Positions 36,409 to 43,954 of a stretch of 64,000 bases of DNA are shown piece after piece. Position 1 is the first letter of the stretch. Each line of letters opens with the position of its first letter. Made by a program: the position numbers and the translations under genes. A model generated the notes under the pieces. It ran no database searches. It was not told the origin of the DNA and was given only the letters and a program-made list of their open reading frames with translations. Source of the stretch: Rubrivivax sp. (GTDB lineage: Bacteria > Pseudomonadota > Gammaproteobacteria > Burkholderiales > Burkholderiaceae_C); assembly GCA_027485165.1 (NCBI GenBank), contig JAIXRN010000101.1:124001-188000 (forward strand). Direction: 5' to 3'.

Positions 36409-36609
36409 ATGATCTACGGAAAAATCTGGTGCGTGGTCAAGCCCTCGGTGGGCATCCCGCTGCTGCTGGGCACGGTGGCGGTGAGCTCGTTCGCGGTGCA
36501 CTACGCGCTGCTGACACACACCACCTGGCTGCCGAAGTACTACGCTGGCAACACCGTCGGCAAGGCTGCTGCCCCGGCGGCGCCGGCTGCGGCAGAAGCG
36601 CCGAAGTAA
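36409..36609 (+). CDS. pucA: Light-harvesting 2 alpha polypeptide
   Basis: A 66-residue partner of PucB. 'GKIWCVVKPSVGIPLLLG' is the alpha N-terminal domain. The B850 ligand is His in 'SSFAVHYALLTHTTWLP'. It is followed by 'KYYAG': the Tyr-Tyr pair at the positions that hydrogen-bond B850 predicts an ~850-nm antenna rather than a blue-shifted one. The C-terminus has an Ala/Pro-rich extension ('AAAPAAPAAAEAPK') like that known from Rubrivivax gelatinosus. A terminator-like hairpin follows at 36635-36671. Confidence 0.97.
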   Translation: MIYGKIWCVVKPSVGIPLLLGTVAVSSFAVHYALLTHTTWLPKYYAGNTVGKAAAPAAPAAAEAPK

Positions 36610-36634
36610 GACCCGCGGCCCGCTCGGCTGCGCC

Positions 36635-36671
36635 GGGCCGGGGGCGGCAACATGCCACCCCGGCCCCTTTT
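36635..36671 (+). terminator. Intercistronic terminator/attenuator hairpin between pucA and pucC
   Basis: GGGCCGGGG (36635-36643) pairs perfectly with CCCCGGCCC (36658-36666). An inner GGC/GCC stem (36646-36648 with 36654-36656) closes the AACAT loop, and TTTT follows at 36668-36671. This partial terminator would yield abundant pucBA message and little pucC read-through, the expression pattern known for puc operons. Confidence 0.8.
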
Positions 36672-36709
36672 CGTTTCTGGGCCCTGCCCACCCAACACGC
36701 AGTACCGCC

Positions 36710-38134
36710 ATGAAGTCCGTCAGCCGCAAGCTCGTGCAGACCTGGGTGGCCCTGGGCCCGCGTTTCCTGCCCTTCGCCGACGCGGCGTCGCCCGGGCTGC
36801 CGCTGGCGCGGCTGCTGCGGCTGGCGCTGATCCAGGCCTCAGTCGGCATGGCCCTGGTGCTGCTGGTCGGCACCCTGAACCGGGTGATGATCGTCGAGCT
36901 GGGCGTGCCCGCTGCCCTGGTGGCGGTGATGATTGCGCTGCCGGTGCTGTTCGCCCCCTTCCGGGCGCTGATCGGCTTCCGTTCCGACAACCACCGTTCG
37001 GCCCTGGGCTGGCGGCGCGTGCCCTACATCTGGAAGGGCACGATGGTGCAGTTCGGCGGTCTGGCCATCATGCCGTTTGCCATGCTGGTGCTGTCTGGCG
37101 GTGGCAATGCTTCGCAATGGCCAGCCTGGATCGGCCCTGCTGCAGCCGGTCTGGCCTTCCTGCTGGTGGGGGCCGGGCTGCACACCACGCAGACCGCCGG
37201 GCTGGCGCTGGCCACCGACCTGGCGCCTGCCGACACCCACCCCAAGGTGGTGGGCCTGATGTACGTGATGCTGCTCGTGGGCACCATCGTCAGCGCCCTG
37301 GTCTTCGGGGCCCTGCTCGACCCGTTCAGCCCGGGCCGCCTGGTGCAGGTGATCCAGGGTTCGGCCGTGGTCACCCTGGTACTGAATGCGGTGGCCCTGT
37401 GGAAGCAGGAGACGCGCAGACCTGGCCGCGCCGCAGCCCAGCCGGGGCAGGCGCAGGCGCCCGGCTTCGCAGCGGCCTGGGCCTGTCTGCTGCAAGGCCG
37501 CCATGCACGCCGCAGGCTGCTGGTGATCGGCCTGGGCACGCTGGCATTCGGCATGCAGGACGTGCTGCTGGAACCGTATGGCGGGCAGATCCTGGGCATG
37601 CATGTGGGACAGACCACCTGGCTGACAGCCACCCTGGCGGGTGGCACCTTGCTGGGCTTTGGCTGGGCATCGGTGCAGCTGGGCCGCGGCGGCGATGCGA
37701 TGCGCATGGCCGCCGCCGGGGTCTGGCTGGGCGTGCCGGCCTTTGCGGCCGTGCTGCTGGCCGCCCCGGCGGCGTCGGTGACGCTGTTCGTGGCAGGCGT
37801 GTTCCTGATCGGGCTGGGTGGCGGGTTGTTCGGCCACGGCACGCTGACGGCGACCATGGGCCATGCCCCGAAGGACCAGGCCGGCCTGGCCCTGGGTGCG
37901 TGGGGCGCGGTGCAGGCCACGGCGGCTGGCATCGGCGTGGCCCTGGGCGGCATCCTGAACGACCTGGTGCGCAGCGCGGGCGGCAGTATTTGGGGCCCAG
38001 CCACCGGCTACGGGTTTGTCTACATGATCGAAATCGCCCTGCTTGTTGCGACAATCGTGGCCATGGTGCCGTTGTCGGGGCGCCTTCACCGTGCCGCGGC
38101 TGTCGCCCCCCAGGCGGGTCCACCCGCGTCCTGA
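36710..38134 (+). CDS. pucC: PucC, LH2 assembly protein (BCH transporter family, MFS fold)
   Basis: A 474-residue, twelve-helix membrane protein of the PucC/LhaA/BchG-associated major-facilitator family, required for LH2 assembly and perhaps bacteriochlorophyll delivery. Marks are 'VGTLNRVMIVELGVPAALVA', 'FRALIGFRSDNHRSALGWRR', 'PYIWKGTMVQFGGLAIMPFA' and 'GMQDVLLEPYGGQILGM'. The last two motifs are characteristic of PucC. It follows pucA after 100 bases containing the terminator-like hairpin. The C-terminus ends in a short Ala/Pro tail. Confidence 0.94.
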   Translation: MKSVSRKLVQTWVALGPRFLPFADAASPGLPLARLLRLALIQASVGMALVLLVGTLNRVMIVELGVPAALVAVMIALPVLFAPFRALIGFRSDNHRSALGWRRVPYIWKGTMVQFGGLAIMPFAMLVLSGGGNASQWPAWIGPAAAGLAFLLVGAGLHTTQTAGLALATDLAPADTHPKVVGLMYVMLLVGTIVSALVFGALLDPFSPGRLVQVIQGSAVVTLVLNAVALWKQETRRPGRAAAQPGQAQAPGFAAAWACLLQGRHARRRLLVIGLGTLAFGMQDVLLEPYGGQILGMHVGQTTWLTATLAGGTLLGFGWASVQLGRGGDAMRMAAAGVWLGVPAFAAVLLAAPAASVTLFVAGVFLIGLGGGLFGHGTLTATMGHAPKDQAGLALGAWGAVQATAAGIGVALGGILNDLVRSAGGSIWGPATGYGFVYMIEIALLVATIVAMVPLSGRLHRAAAVAPQAGPPAS

Positions 38135-38166
38135 ACCTGTAACCCGAAAACTTGGGAGATCCCGTC

Positions 38167-38250
38167 TTGAAGATCCATCATCTGCTGCTGTTGGTCTGGG
38201 TGCTCATCGTCGTGATGTGGCTGTTCAACCAGCTGCGCAGCAAGAAGTAA
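38167..38250 (+). CDS. 27-residue single-helix membrane peptide after pucC
   Basis: A small ORF 32 bases after the pucC stop. It starts with TTG, with GGGAG (38154-38158) eight bases upstream. It reads 'MKIHHLLLLVWVLIVVMW' then 'LFNQLRSKK'. One hydrophobic helix (~6-20) is flanked by two N-terminal His and a basic C-terminus, so the C-terminus probably stays in the cytoplasm (positive-inside). I do not recognise it. Its size, topology and position in the puc operon resemble the small gamma-type or accessory helices found in some LH1/LH2 complexes. Those similarities are of architecture only. It is below normal gene-calling length. Confidence 0.6.
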   Translation: MKIHHLLLLVWVLIVVMWLFNQLRSKK

Positions 38251-38305
38251 GGCACAGCCCGCGGGCGGCCGCTGTCCTGGCGTCCGCCCTGAGCAAGCTC
38301 CGGCC

Positions 38306-38611
38306 TTAGCGGCGATCTTTGGAAGCGGTTCGGCCGGGGTCGCCCGGCAGGGGTGTAGGCTTGTCTATGCCTGGGGGCCTGGTCGCCGTTCGCCAGTGCC
38401 GGAACAGCCGGTCGGTGGCGATGCTGGCGGCGAGCGCACCGAACAGCCCGGCGTTGATGCCCATGATCACACCCAGCCATACGCCGGCCAGGCGCAGGCC
38501 GAAGTCGTAGCCGAGCTTCAGACCCAGCAGGCCCAGCAGCACGCTCACGCCCAGTTCCAGACCACGGCGCCAGGCGCTCTTGGCCAGCGGCCGGAGCAGG
38601 CCCCGTTTCAT
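38306..38611 (-). CDS. Small two-helix membrane protein, unknown function
   Basis: A 101-residue protein with two predicted membrane helices ('LELGVSVLLGLLGLKLGY' and 'LAGVWLGVIMGINAGLFGAL') and a basic, Pro-rich cytoplasmic tail. No known family is recognised. The internal ATG at 38609-38611 is preferred; the longer frame begins in the CCATGAG repeat and would add a Gly/Ser/Pro-rich, unlikely leader. It converges on the puc operon, 55 bases from the small ORF. Confidence 0.55.
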   Translation of the reverse strand: MKRGLLRPLAKSAWRRGLELGVSVLLGLLGLKLGYDFGLRLAGVWLGVIMGINAGLFGALAASIATDRLFRHWRTATRPPGIDKPTPLPGDPGRTASKDRR

Positions 38612-38668
38612 GCGAACCGTCTTGCTGCCGACGCTGCTGTCAGGGCCATCTGGGGCAGCCAGTGCAAG

Positions 38669-38698
38669 TCCATGAGGCCATGAGGCCATGAGTCCATG
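38669..38698. repeat. Octanucleotide repeat, (G/T)CCATGAG
   Basis: Units at 38669-38676, 38677-38684, 38685-38692 and a partial at 38693-38698. It lies upstream of the two-helix protein gene and supplies several overlapping out-of-frame ATG triplets. Confidence 0.85.
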
Positions 38699-38715
38699 TG
38701 CCAGCCAGTCAACAG

Positions 38716-38742
38716 GCCTGCAGGCTCATCAGCCTGCAAGGC
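38716..38742 (-). terminator. Probable terminator of the tonB-exb-TPR operon
   Basis: GCCTGCAGGCT (38716-38726) pairs with AGCCTGCAAGGC (38731-38742) around CATC, with one bulged A. It lies ten bases beyond the TPR gene stop on the minus strand. A T-run is lacking, so efficiency is uncertain. Confidence 0.5.
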
Positions 38743-38751
38743 CCGGCCCGG

Positions 38752-39963
38752 TCAGGAATTGCCCAGCACCACCCAGAGCCGCGCAATGTCGGCGGCGCCA
38801 TCGCTACCTTTCACGCCGCGCAAGGTGGTCAGCGCCGCGTTCTTGCCACGTTGCGACTGCAGCTGCGCCATGCCCAGGCGCAGCCGGGCTTCGTCGGGGC
38901 GTTTCAGCTTGCCCTTTGCAATTGCTTGTTCGATCAGCGCGATGCCTTCATCGGCCTGCCCCAGCGACACGTAGGCATAGCCAGCTGCCACCATCGCGTC
39001 GCCGTCGCCCGCGGCCTGCGCTTCACTGGCGCGCTTGGCGATCCCGACCTTGGCTTCGGCTTCCTGTTTGACAGCCAGGTCGCGCAGACGCTGGTGCCGC
39101 GCCGCTTCCGGCCCGGTGCCCAGCACCCCGGCCTGAAAGCCTTGTTCGGCGATGCGCCGGCCTTCTGCCGGCAAGCCGGCCTGCAGGGCCAGCTGGGCCA
39201 TTTCCATGTATTCCTCGGTCTTGCCCAGGGTCCCACTGGCCAAGCGCAGGCGCATCACGTCCAGTTCATATCGGCTGGAAAAGCCGCTCTTGCGCGGTAG
39301 CCGGCTGAGATAGGCGTTCCAGTAGTCCTTCTTCGGGTAGTTCAGCAGCAGTTTTTCCAGTGCTGCCCCATAGCCGGCCATATTGCCCTGGCGTTGCTGG
39401 GCATCGGCCAGGCGCAGCAGGTCGCCTTCCTCGGGCCGACGGCCGGCTTGTTCAGCGCCGGAAACGGCTGCTGCAGCGTCGCGGGCGATGGCGCCGTAGT
39501 CACCGCTGGCCCCTTGCAGGTAGCTTTGCAGCTGGCGCACGCCACCGCCGTTGTTGCCGGCTGCGATCGCCTTGTTGACCCACTCGGTCGCTTTGGCATT
39601 GTTGCGCTGCTGGGCGTATGCGGCGGCGATCTGCTCGGCAATCTGCCCTTGCTCGCCAGCGCCTGAACGGCCATGCAAGCTTTCCAGCGCTTGGATGGCG
39701 GTGGGTAGGTCGCCAGCGCGCTGGGCCGCCGCGGCCTTCATGCGGTCGATCGTCAGCTGTTCGTTGGCTGTCTTGCCGCCCACAGCTTCAGCTTCCCGCA
39801 CCTTGGTCAGCGCTTCGCGCGCCTTGCCGGCCTTCAGCAGTTCGCCGGCCTGTTGCAGGGGTTTGCCCACCTCGGGCCGCAGGCCCTGGGCCTGTGCGGT
39901 GTGGACCAGGCCCGCCGTCAACAGGGCCAGGCCCAGGGCGCGCCAAGCGGTCAGGTGCTTCAT
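38752..39963 (-). CDS. Periplasmic TPR-like protein linked to the TonB system
   Basis: A 403-residue protein with a signal peptide ('LGLALLTAGLVHTAQA') and repeated helical hairpins of TPR/Sel1-like pattern (for example 'LLKAGKAREALTKVREAEAV', 'AEQIAAAYAQQRNNAKATEW', 'YVSLGQADEGIALIEQAIAK'). No catalytic motif is seen. It starts two bases after the second exbD and is the last gene of the TonB operon, so it is probably co-translated. Likely a periplasmic scaffold or accessory of the TonB complex; this role is inferred from position. Confidence 0.8.
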   Translation of the reverse strand: MKHLTAWRALGLALLTAGLVHTAQAQGLRPEVGKPLQQAGELLKAGKAREALTKVREAEAVGGKTANEQLTIDRMKAAAAQRAGDLPTAIQALESLHGRSGAGEQGQIAEQIAAAYAQQRNNAKATEWVNKAIAAGNNGGGVRQLQSYLQGASGDYGAIARDAAAAVSGAEQAGRRPEEGDLLRLADAQQRQGNMAGYGAALEKLLLNYPKKDYWNAYLSRLPRKSGFSSRYELDVMRLRLASGTLGKTEEYMEMAQLALQAGLPAEGRRIAEQGFQAGVLGTGPEAARHQRLRDLAVKQEAEAKVGIAKRASEAQAAGDGDAMVAAGYAYVSLGQADEGIALIEQAIAKGKLKRPDEARLRLGMAQLQSQRGKNAALTTLRGVKGSDGAADIARLWVVLGNS

Positions 39964-39965
39964 GC

Positions 39966-40400
39966 TCAATTCAGGAACTGTTCGTTGCCGACGATGCCGA
40001 TCTTGGTCACGCCCAGCCGCTGGGCCGATGCCATCACCATCGCCACGTACTTGTAAGTCACCAGCTTGTTGGGGCGCAGGTGCACCTCGGGCTGGTCAGG
40101 CAGGGCGGCGATCTCGCGCAGGCGCTGTTCGAGCGTGCCGCGGTCGGGGATGACTTCGCCGTTCCAGCCGATGGTGCCGTCGAAGTCGAGATCGATGCGG
40201 ATGATCTCGGGCGGCTTCGGCGGCGGGGCCGCGTTGTTCGGCACCGGCATGTTCATCTTCACCGCGTGCGTCTGGATCGGGATCGTGATGATGAACATGA
40301 TCAGCAGCACCAGCATCACGTCGATCAGCGGCGTGGTGTTGATGTCGACCATCACGCCGCCGTCTTCGTCTTCGCTCGACGAGCCGACATTCATTCCCAT
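39966..40400 (-). CDS. exbD: ExbD/TolR family proton-channel subunit (second copy)
   Basis: A 144-residue biopolymer-transport protein. The single helix 'TTPLIDVMLVLLIMFIITIP' carries the essential Asp that conducts protons with ExbB. A periplasmic domain follows ('VHLRPNKLVTYKYVAMVMAS'). It differs from the other ExbD copy in the Pro-rich juxtamembrane stretch 'NNAAPPPKPPEIIRI'. It starts 29 bases after the first exbD. Paired ExbDs also occur in the Xanthomonas TonB system. Confidence 0.92.
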   Translation of the reverse strand: MGMNVGSSSEDEDGGVMVDINTTPLIDVMLVLLIMFIITIPIQTHAVKMNMPVPNNAAPPPKPPEIIRIDLDFDGTIGWNGEVIPDRGTLEQRLREIAALPDQPEVHLRPNKLVTYKYVAMVMASAQRLGVTKIGIVGNEQFLN

Positions 40401-40429
40401 GGTTCAGTGTCCTCTGCAGTGGCCGGCGT

Positions 40430-40873
40430 TCAGCGCGGCGCGGCGCCAGGCGCCGGGGGCTCGGTGATGAAGCCGACCTTGAAGATGCCTGCTCGCTGAC
40501 AGGCCACCACCAGGCGACCCACCGATTCGTAGCGCACTTCGCTGTCGCCGCGGATGTGCACTTCGGGCTGCGGTTCCTTCACCGATTCCACCTTCAGGCG
40601 GTTCACCAGCGTTTCGGTGTCGGGAATGCGCTCGGTACCCCAGTAGACGTCGCCGTCGCGGTCCACGGCCAGCACGATGTTCTCGGGCTTGGTCTGGGTG
40701 GGAAGGTTGCGTTCCTTCGGCAGTTCCAGCTTGATCGTCTGCGTCACCACCGGGATGGTGATGAGGAAGATGATCAGCAGCACCAGCATCACGTCCACCA
40801 GGGGCGTGGTGTTGATGGTGTTGTTCAGCTGGTCTTCGCCGTCGTCGGAACCAGCGCCTACGTTCATGCCCAT
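40430..40873 (-). CDS. exbD: ExbD/TolR family proton-channel subunit (first copy)
   Basis: A 147-residue ExbD. The helix 'TTPLVDVMLVLLIIFLITIP' contains the proton-relay Asp and the periplasmic part has 'EVHIRGDSEVRYESVGRLVV'. The ATG at 40871-40873 ('MGMNVGAG') parallels the start of the second copy ('MGMNVGSS'), which supports it over a longer reading. It lies 52 bases after exbB in the same operon. The two copies share the membrane helix but diverge outside it, so they are not a recent duplication. Confidence 0.92.
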   Translation of the reverse strand: MGMNVGAGSDDGEDQLNNTINTTPLVDVMLVLLIIFLITIPVVTQTIKLELPKERNLPTQTKPENIVLAVDRDGDVYWGTERIPDTETLVNRLKVESVKEPQPEVHIRGDSEVRYESVGRLVVACQRAGIFKVGFITEPPAPGAAPR

Positions 40874-40925
40874 GCGGCTTCTCCAGATCGCGTGGCCAGG
40901 CCCGTGCGGGCCGGGCATACAGGGC

Positions 40926-41753
40926 TCATCGCTTGCCGGCCAGCAGCACGTTGTGCAGGTCGCCAGCGAACGCGCGCGTCTGATCCATGATGTTCTTGTT
41001 GCGGCGGATCAGCCAGTTGTAGCCCATCACCGCCGGCACGGCCACGGCCAGGCCGATGGCGGTCATGATCAGCGCTTCACCCACCGGGCCCGCCACCTTG
41101 TCGATGGACGCCTGGCCGCTGATGCCGATCTTCACCAGGGCGTTGTAGATGCCCCAGACGGTACCGAACAGGCCCACGAAAGGCGCAGTCGAACCCACCG
41201 TGGCCAGCACGGCCAGGCCGTCCTGCAGGCGGCCCTGGACGTTGCCGACGGCGCGGTCGACCGACATGCTGATCCAGGTGTGCTTGTCGATGGTTTCGAC
41301 CATCGTGCCTTCGTGGTGCTCGCTGGCCTTGATGCCCTGCTCGGCAATGAAGCGGAAGGCCGAGCCTTCCTGCAGCGACGTGAAGCCGGCTTTCACCGAA
41401 CTGGCTTTCCAGAAGCTGTCGGCCGATTCCTTGGCGCTCTTCAGCATCGAACGCTGTTCGAACAGCTTGGTGAAGATCACGTACCAGCTGCCCATCGACA
41501 TGATGATCATGATGATCAGCGTGCCCTTGGCCACGAAGTCGCCTTCGTTCCACATGGCCTTCAGACCATATGGGTTCTCCACGGCTTCTTCGGCCACGGC
41601 AGGGGCCGGTGCTGCGGCAGGCGCCGGGGCGGCGGGCGCGGTGGCCGCCGGGGCAGAGGCCTGCGCAAAGGCCGGCGGGGCCGTGGCCAGCAGGGCCGAG
41701 GCGGCGATCAGGGCAGCACCGATGGATGCGCGCAGAGCGTGGATCAGGGACAT
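40926..41753 (-). CDS. exbB: ExbB/TolQ-family proton channel with N-terminal extension
   Basis: A 275-residue ExbB. A cleavable-looking signal peptide ('LIAASALLATAPPAFAQA') and an Ala/Pro linker (~30-55) precede the first core helix ('TLIIMIIMSMGSWYVIFTKL'). The MotA/TolQ/ExbB region follows with 'LAVLATVGSTAPFVGLFGTV' and 'EALIMTAIGLAVAVPAVMGY'. It forms the pentameric channel around ExbD and powers TonB with the proton gradient. It lies 177 bases downstream of tonB; the gap holds a CGGGCC/GGCCCG inverted repeat without a T-run. Confidence 0.94.
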   Translation of the reverse strand: MSLIHALRASIGAALIAASALLATAPPAFAQASAPAATAPAAPAPAAAPAPAVAEEAVENPYGLKAMWNEGDFVAKGTLIIMIIMSMGSWYVIFTKLFEQRSMLKSAKESADSFWKASSVKAGFTSLQEGSAFRFIAEQGIKASEHHEGTMVETIDKHTWISMSVDRAVGNVQGRLQDGLAVLATVGSTAPFVGLFGTVWGIYNALVKIGISGQASIDKVAGPVGEALIMTAIGLAVAVPAVMGYNWLIRRNKNIMDQTRAFAGDLHNVLLAGKR

Positions 41754-41930
41754 GGCAACTCCGTAAGAAGCAGCGCCCGGGTTCGGGTGGGGTCGGGCGC
41801 AGGGGGAAATCGGATGCAGCGGGTGGCTGCGAACAGAGCGATGAATCAGGGGTGAGCGGGATTCAACAAGGTTCAGTGCGGGATACCGCGGGCCGTCAGG
41901 GCCCGGCGGGTGCGCGCGGGCGGGGTCGCG

Positions 41931-42626
41931 TCATTCCAGCTTCCAGACGTATTCGACTTCGGTCGTGCCGCCGACCGGGCGGCCGTTTTCATCGGTGCCG
42001 GGGTTGAAGGCGCAACCGCTCAGCTTCGACAGCGCAACACGGTCCATCTGCTTGTGTTCGCGCGACGGGCCGGAAGACCGCACCACATCGGAAGCCGTCA
42101 CGCGGCCGTCGGCGCCCACCGTGAAGCGCACGCGCGTGGTACCAGTGGCTTCGGCGCGCAGCGCCGCTGCGGGGTAGTCCTCGCTCGTCGGAGCGCAGGC
42201 CTGGACGTTGGCGATGAAGGGCCGGGCTGCAGCGCGCGGCGCGGCTGGCGGTGCCGGCGGGGCCGGAGGTGCCGGCGGCGCCGGTGGCGCATTGAACACC
42301 GGCGGTGCCGGAGGCGGGACGACCTGCGTGGTGGTGATGGTGGGCGCCGGCGTAGGTGGCGGGTTCACGTTCACTTCAGGCGGCGGCACGAACGAAGGCG
42401 GTGGCGGCGCGAACTTTGGCGGCGGCGGCAGGTTTTCCGGCGGCGGCGGCGGTGGCGGCTTGACCTCTTCGATGATCTTGGTTTCGATCGGGGCCTTGAT
42501 GACCTCGATCATGCGTTGCGCCAGGCCGTTGAGCAGGGCCCAGCCCAGCAGCAGGTGCAGAGCCAGCACGATGCCGATGCCAACTGCGTGTCGCCCCGTA
42601 TTGCGTTGTTGTCCAGCAAAATCCAC
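41931..42626 (-). CDS. tonB: TonB energy transducer
   Basis: A 231-residue protein that spans the periplasm and couples ExbB/ExbD to outer-membrane receptors. An N-terminal helix ('VGIGIVLALHLLLGWALLNG') is followed by a long Pro-rich region with poly-Pro and Pro-Ala-Pro runs (~55-125) and a C-terminal TonB domain ('DYPAAALRAEATGTTRVRFT', 'RVALSKLSGCAF'). The start is GTG with GGAGGA seven bases upstream. It is the first gene of a five-gene operon. A natural client in this window is the receptor at 25360. Confidence 0.93.
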   Translation of the reverse strand: MDFAGQQRNTGRHAVGIGIVLALHLLLGWALLNGLAQRMIEVIKAPIETKIIEEVKPPPPPPPENLPPPPKFAPPPPSFVPPPEVNVNPPPTPAPTITTTQVVPPPAPPVFNAPPAPPAPPAPPAPPAAPRAAARPFIANVQACAPTSEDYPAAALRAEATGTTRVRFTVGADGRVTASDVVRSSGPSREHKQMDRVALSKLSGCAFNPGTDENGRPVGGTTEVEYVWKLE

Positions 42627-42769
42627 TCGGGTCCTCCAGTCATCCCGCTGCGGGTAGCGGCGGGCACTGCGACTTGTTCAACAGAAATCAAAATTCAGGC
42701 AACGACGGGTCATGCAACGTCGGCTCAAGGCGCGGGACTATATCCCGAACCCCACACCCCCCGGCCCGG

Positions 42770-42796
42770 GCATCACCCTAGGCCAGGGGGTGATGC
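42770..42796 (-). terminator. Perfect 9-bp hairpin between miaA and tonB
   Basis: GCATCACCC (42770-42778) pairs with GGGTGATGC (42788-42796). It is in the 273-base gap downstream of miaA and upstream of tonB on the minus strand. Without a T-run it is a candidate Rho-aided terminator or a regulatory palindrome for tonB. No convincing -35/-10 pair or Fur box was found in the rest of this gap. Confidence 0.45.
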
Positions 42797-42899
42797 GATG
42801 TACCCCCAAAGTAACCATTTCTCCTGGGGAAACAACGATTGCAAGAGCCGGGCCAATGGTCTGTCTGCGGCCCTGATGGGCGCGGTACAGCAGGTGCCA

Positions 42900-43949
42900 T
42901 CAAGGCGCTTGCAGGTCTGACAGGGCGTCTTGCAATGCGGTCAGGCCCAGCGCCGGTGCGTGCATGTCGTCACAGGGCACCACGCGCCGGTCGTCGAAGC
43001 TGCGTAACCACGTGATTTGGCGTTTCGCCAGTTGCCGTGTTGCGGCCACACCTTGCGCCCGAAGCCCCGTGTGCAGGGGGGCTGCGGCTGCGGGCTTTGC
43101 CGGGTCCAGCCCGGCGCTGATGGCGGCCCAGGCCTGCCGGTAGCCCACGCTGCGCAGTGCAGGCAGGTCGGGGTGCAAGTCGCCGCGTGCGCGCAGCGCA
43201 GCCACTTCCTGCAGCAGGCCATCGGCCAGCATGCGGTCAAAGCGTTCTTCGATGCGCGCATGCAGCCAGCTGCGCTGGCGCGGTTCCAGCGACACCAGCA
43301 CGAAGGGCAGGCCCTGGCCCAGGCGAGGCCCCTGCTGCCAGGCCGACAGTGGCCGGCCGCTGGTTTCGAACACCTCCAGCGCACGCTGGATGCGCTGGGC
43401 GTCGCCGGGCGCCAGGCGCGCCGCGGTGGCGGGGTCCACGCGGGCCAGTTCGGCGTGCAGCGCAGGCCAGCCCGCAGCAGCCGCGCGTGCGTCGATGGCG
43501 GCACGCACCGTGGGGTCGGCGGCTGGCATCGCGTCCAGACCGTCGCGCAGCGCCTTCAGGTACAGCAGGGTGCCGCCCACCAGCAGCGGCAGGTGGCCAC
43601 GGGCGCGGATCTGCGCCACCAGCCGCGTGGCGTCGTCAACGAAGCGCGCGGCCGAATAGGCTTCGCTCGGGTCCAGGATGTCGATCAGGTGGTGCGGCAC
43701 CGCGGCGCGTTCGGCGGCGTTGGGCTTGGCGGTGCCGATGTCCATGCCGCGGTAGACCAGGGCCGAGTCGACGCTGATGATCTCGACCGGCCAGCGGGCC
43801 GCGCACCGGGCGGCAAAGGCCAGGGCCAGGGCCGTTTTGCCCGATGCCGTGGGGCCCGCCAGCGCCAGGGCCAGCGCAGGCCCGACGGCTGGCGCAGGCA
43901 CCCGGATTCCATCCGCCGCTGGGCAGGCCGTGCCTGTCGGGCCGGTCAT
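42900..43949 (-). CDS. miaA: tRNA dimethylallyltransferase
   Basis: Adds the dimethylallyl group to A37 of tRNAs that read UNN codons. The 349-residue protein has the P-loop 'LAGPTASGKTALAL', 'ISVDSALVYRGMDIGTAKP', 'HHLIDILDPSEAYSAA' and 'LPLLVGGTLLYLKALRDGL', all diagnostic. A C-terminal 'RSVGYRQAW' and 'ATRQLAKRQITWLR' complete the family pattern. The MFS exporter gene upstream ends five bases before its ATG, so they are probably co-transcribed. In many relatives miaA sits next to mutL or hfq; here it does not. Confidence 0.95.
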   Translation of the reverse strand: MTGPTGTACPAADGIRVPAPAVGPALALALAGPTASGKTALALAFAARCAARWPVEIISVDSALVYRGMDIGTAKPNAAERAAVPHHLIDILDPSEAYSAARFVDDATRLVAQIRARGHLPLLVGGTLLYLKALRDGLDAMPAADPTVRAAIDARAAAAGWPALHAELARVDPATAARLAPGDAQRIQRALEVFETSGRPLSAWQQGPRLGQGLPFVLVSLEPRQRSWLHARIEERFDRMLADGLLQEVAALRARGDLHPDLPALRSVGYRQAWAAISAGLDPAKPAAAAPLHTGLRAQGVAATRQLAKRQITWLRSFDDRRVVPCDDMHAPALGLTALQDALSDLQAP

Positions 43950-43954
43950 GCGCT

